A DNA stretch of 64,000 nt, taken from contig JAVGWX010000003.1 of NCBI GenBank assembly GCA_036924085.1, forward strand, positions 130,445,023 through 130,509,022, read 5' to 3'. Numbering within the stretch: the first letter of the stretch is position 1; the number at the start of each line of letters is the position of its first letter. A program made the translations under genes and the position numbers. Origin of the DNA: Ariolimax columbianus. Taxonomy: Eukaryota > Mollusca > Gastropoda > Stylommatophora > Arionidae. Positions 63,984-64,000 of this stretch are shown here, in pieces. Below the pieces are notes generated by a model, which was given only the letters and a program-made list of their open reading frames with translations, was not told where the DNA came from and searched no databases.

Positions 63984-64000
63984 CAGTGCTCTTCAACCTG
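63984..64000 (+). mobile_element. Start of a second hAT-like element, cut by the window edge
   Basis: CAGTGCTCTTCAACCTG at the very end fits a hAT terminal inverted repeat (CAGTGNTNTTCAACC form). The preceding ATCTAGTG would be the 8-base target duplication. The other end lies outside the window. Confidence 0.5.

Noticed and set aside
1..64000. A novel prokaryotic-type system or gene cluster
   Set aside because: Spliced animal genes and retrotransposons explain the window. There are no operons, ribosome-binding sites or clustered unknown genes.

Overview
The window is animal (metazoan) nuclear DNA. It is AT-rich, has short exons with GT..AG introns, and is heavily invaded by non-LTR retrotransposons and SINE-like repeats. 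The mix of RTE-like, CR1-like and I-like LINEs with hAT and piggyBac-like pieces suggests a marine invertebrate, perhaps a mollusc or other lophotrochozoan. The species cannot be fixed from sequence alone. Two host genes can be assembled completely, exon by exon, with every phase matching. RAB18 is on the minus strand: seven coding exons from 18881 down to 653, 203 residues. ABCB6 (the half-transporter of the ABCB6/HMT-1 group) is on the plus strand: twenty coding exons from 21460 to 62522, 859 residues. They are divergent, with 2.6 kb between the two ATG codons. That interval should hold both promoters and an upstream 5' UTR exon of ABCB6. RAB18 is a small GTPase of lipid droplets, ER and Golgi. 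ABCB6 is an ATP-driven porphyrin or metal-conjugate exporter. No functional link between them is evident beyond their head-to-head position.  Layout: 1-18.9 kb is RAB18 with introns containing SINEs, a CR1-like LINE (9.26-11.43 kb), an APE-type LINE 3' end (11.5-12.05 kb) and two RTE-like copies (about 14.2-15.35 and 17.0-18.5 kb). 18.9-21.4 kb is the divergent intergenic region plus LINE remnants. 21.4-62.5 kb is ABCB6. Exons 1-5 (TMD0 and the first core helix) lie in 21.4-24.8 kb. Intron 5 holds a 2.6 kb RNase H LINE on the minus strand. Exons 6-8 lie in 33.3-37.7 kb with a 31-bp minisatellite interrupted by a hAT-type MITE. Intron 8 holds a second RNase H LINE copy in inverted orientation and an endonuclease-encoding LINE. 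Exons 9-20 (rest of the membrane domain and the nucleotide-binding domain) lie in 43.7-62.5 kb. 62.5-64 kb is downstream sequence with a LINE remnant and the first 17 bases of a second hAT-like element.  Almost every long open frame outside the two genes belongs to a decayed transposon. The most informative structures are the retroposon insertions with target-site duplications visible in the sequence. They include three insertions of one RNase H LINE family (2618, 1071 and only 37 bp) and three insertions of a GAA-tailed repeat (349, 167 and 149 bp). There is also a dispersed repeat family carrying its own 36-37 bp core tandem repeat, and an unidentified coding-like remnant in ABCB6 intron 10. 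No prokaryotic gene cluster, CRISPR array or defence system is present.
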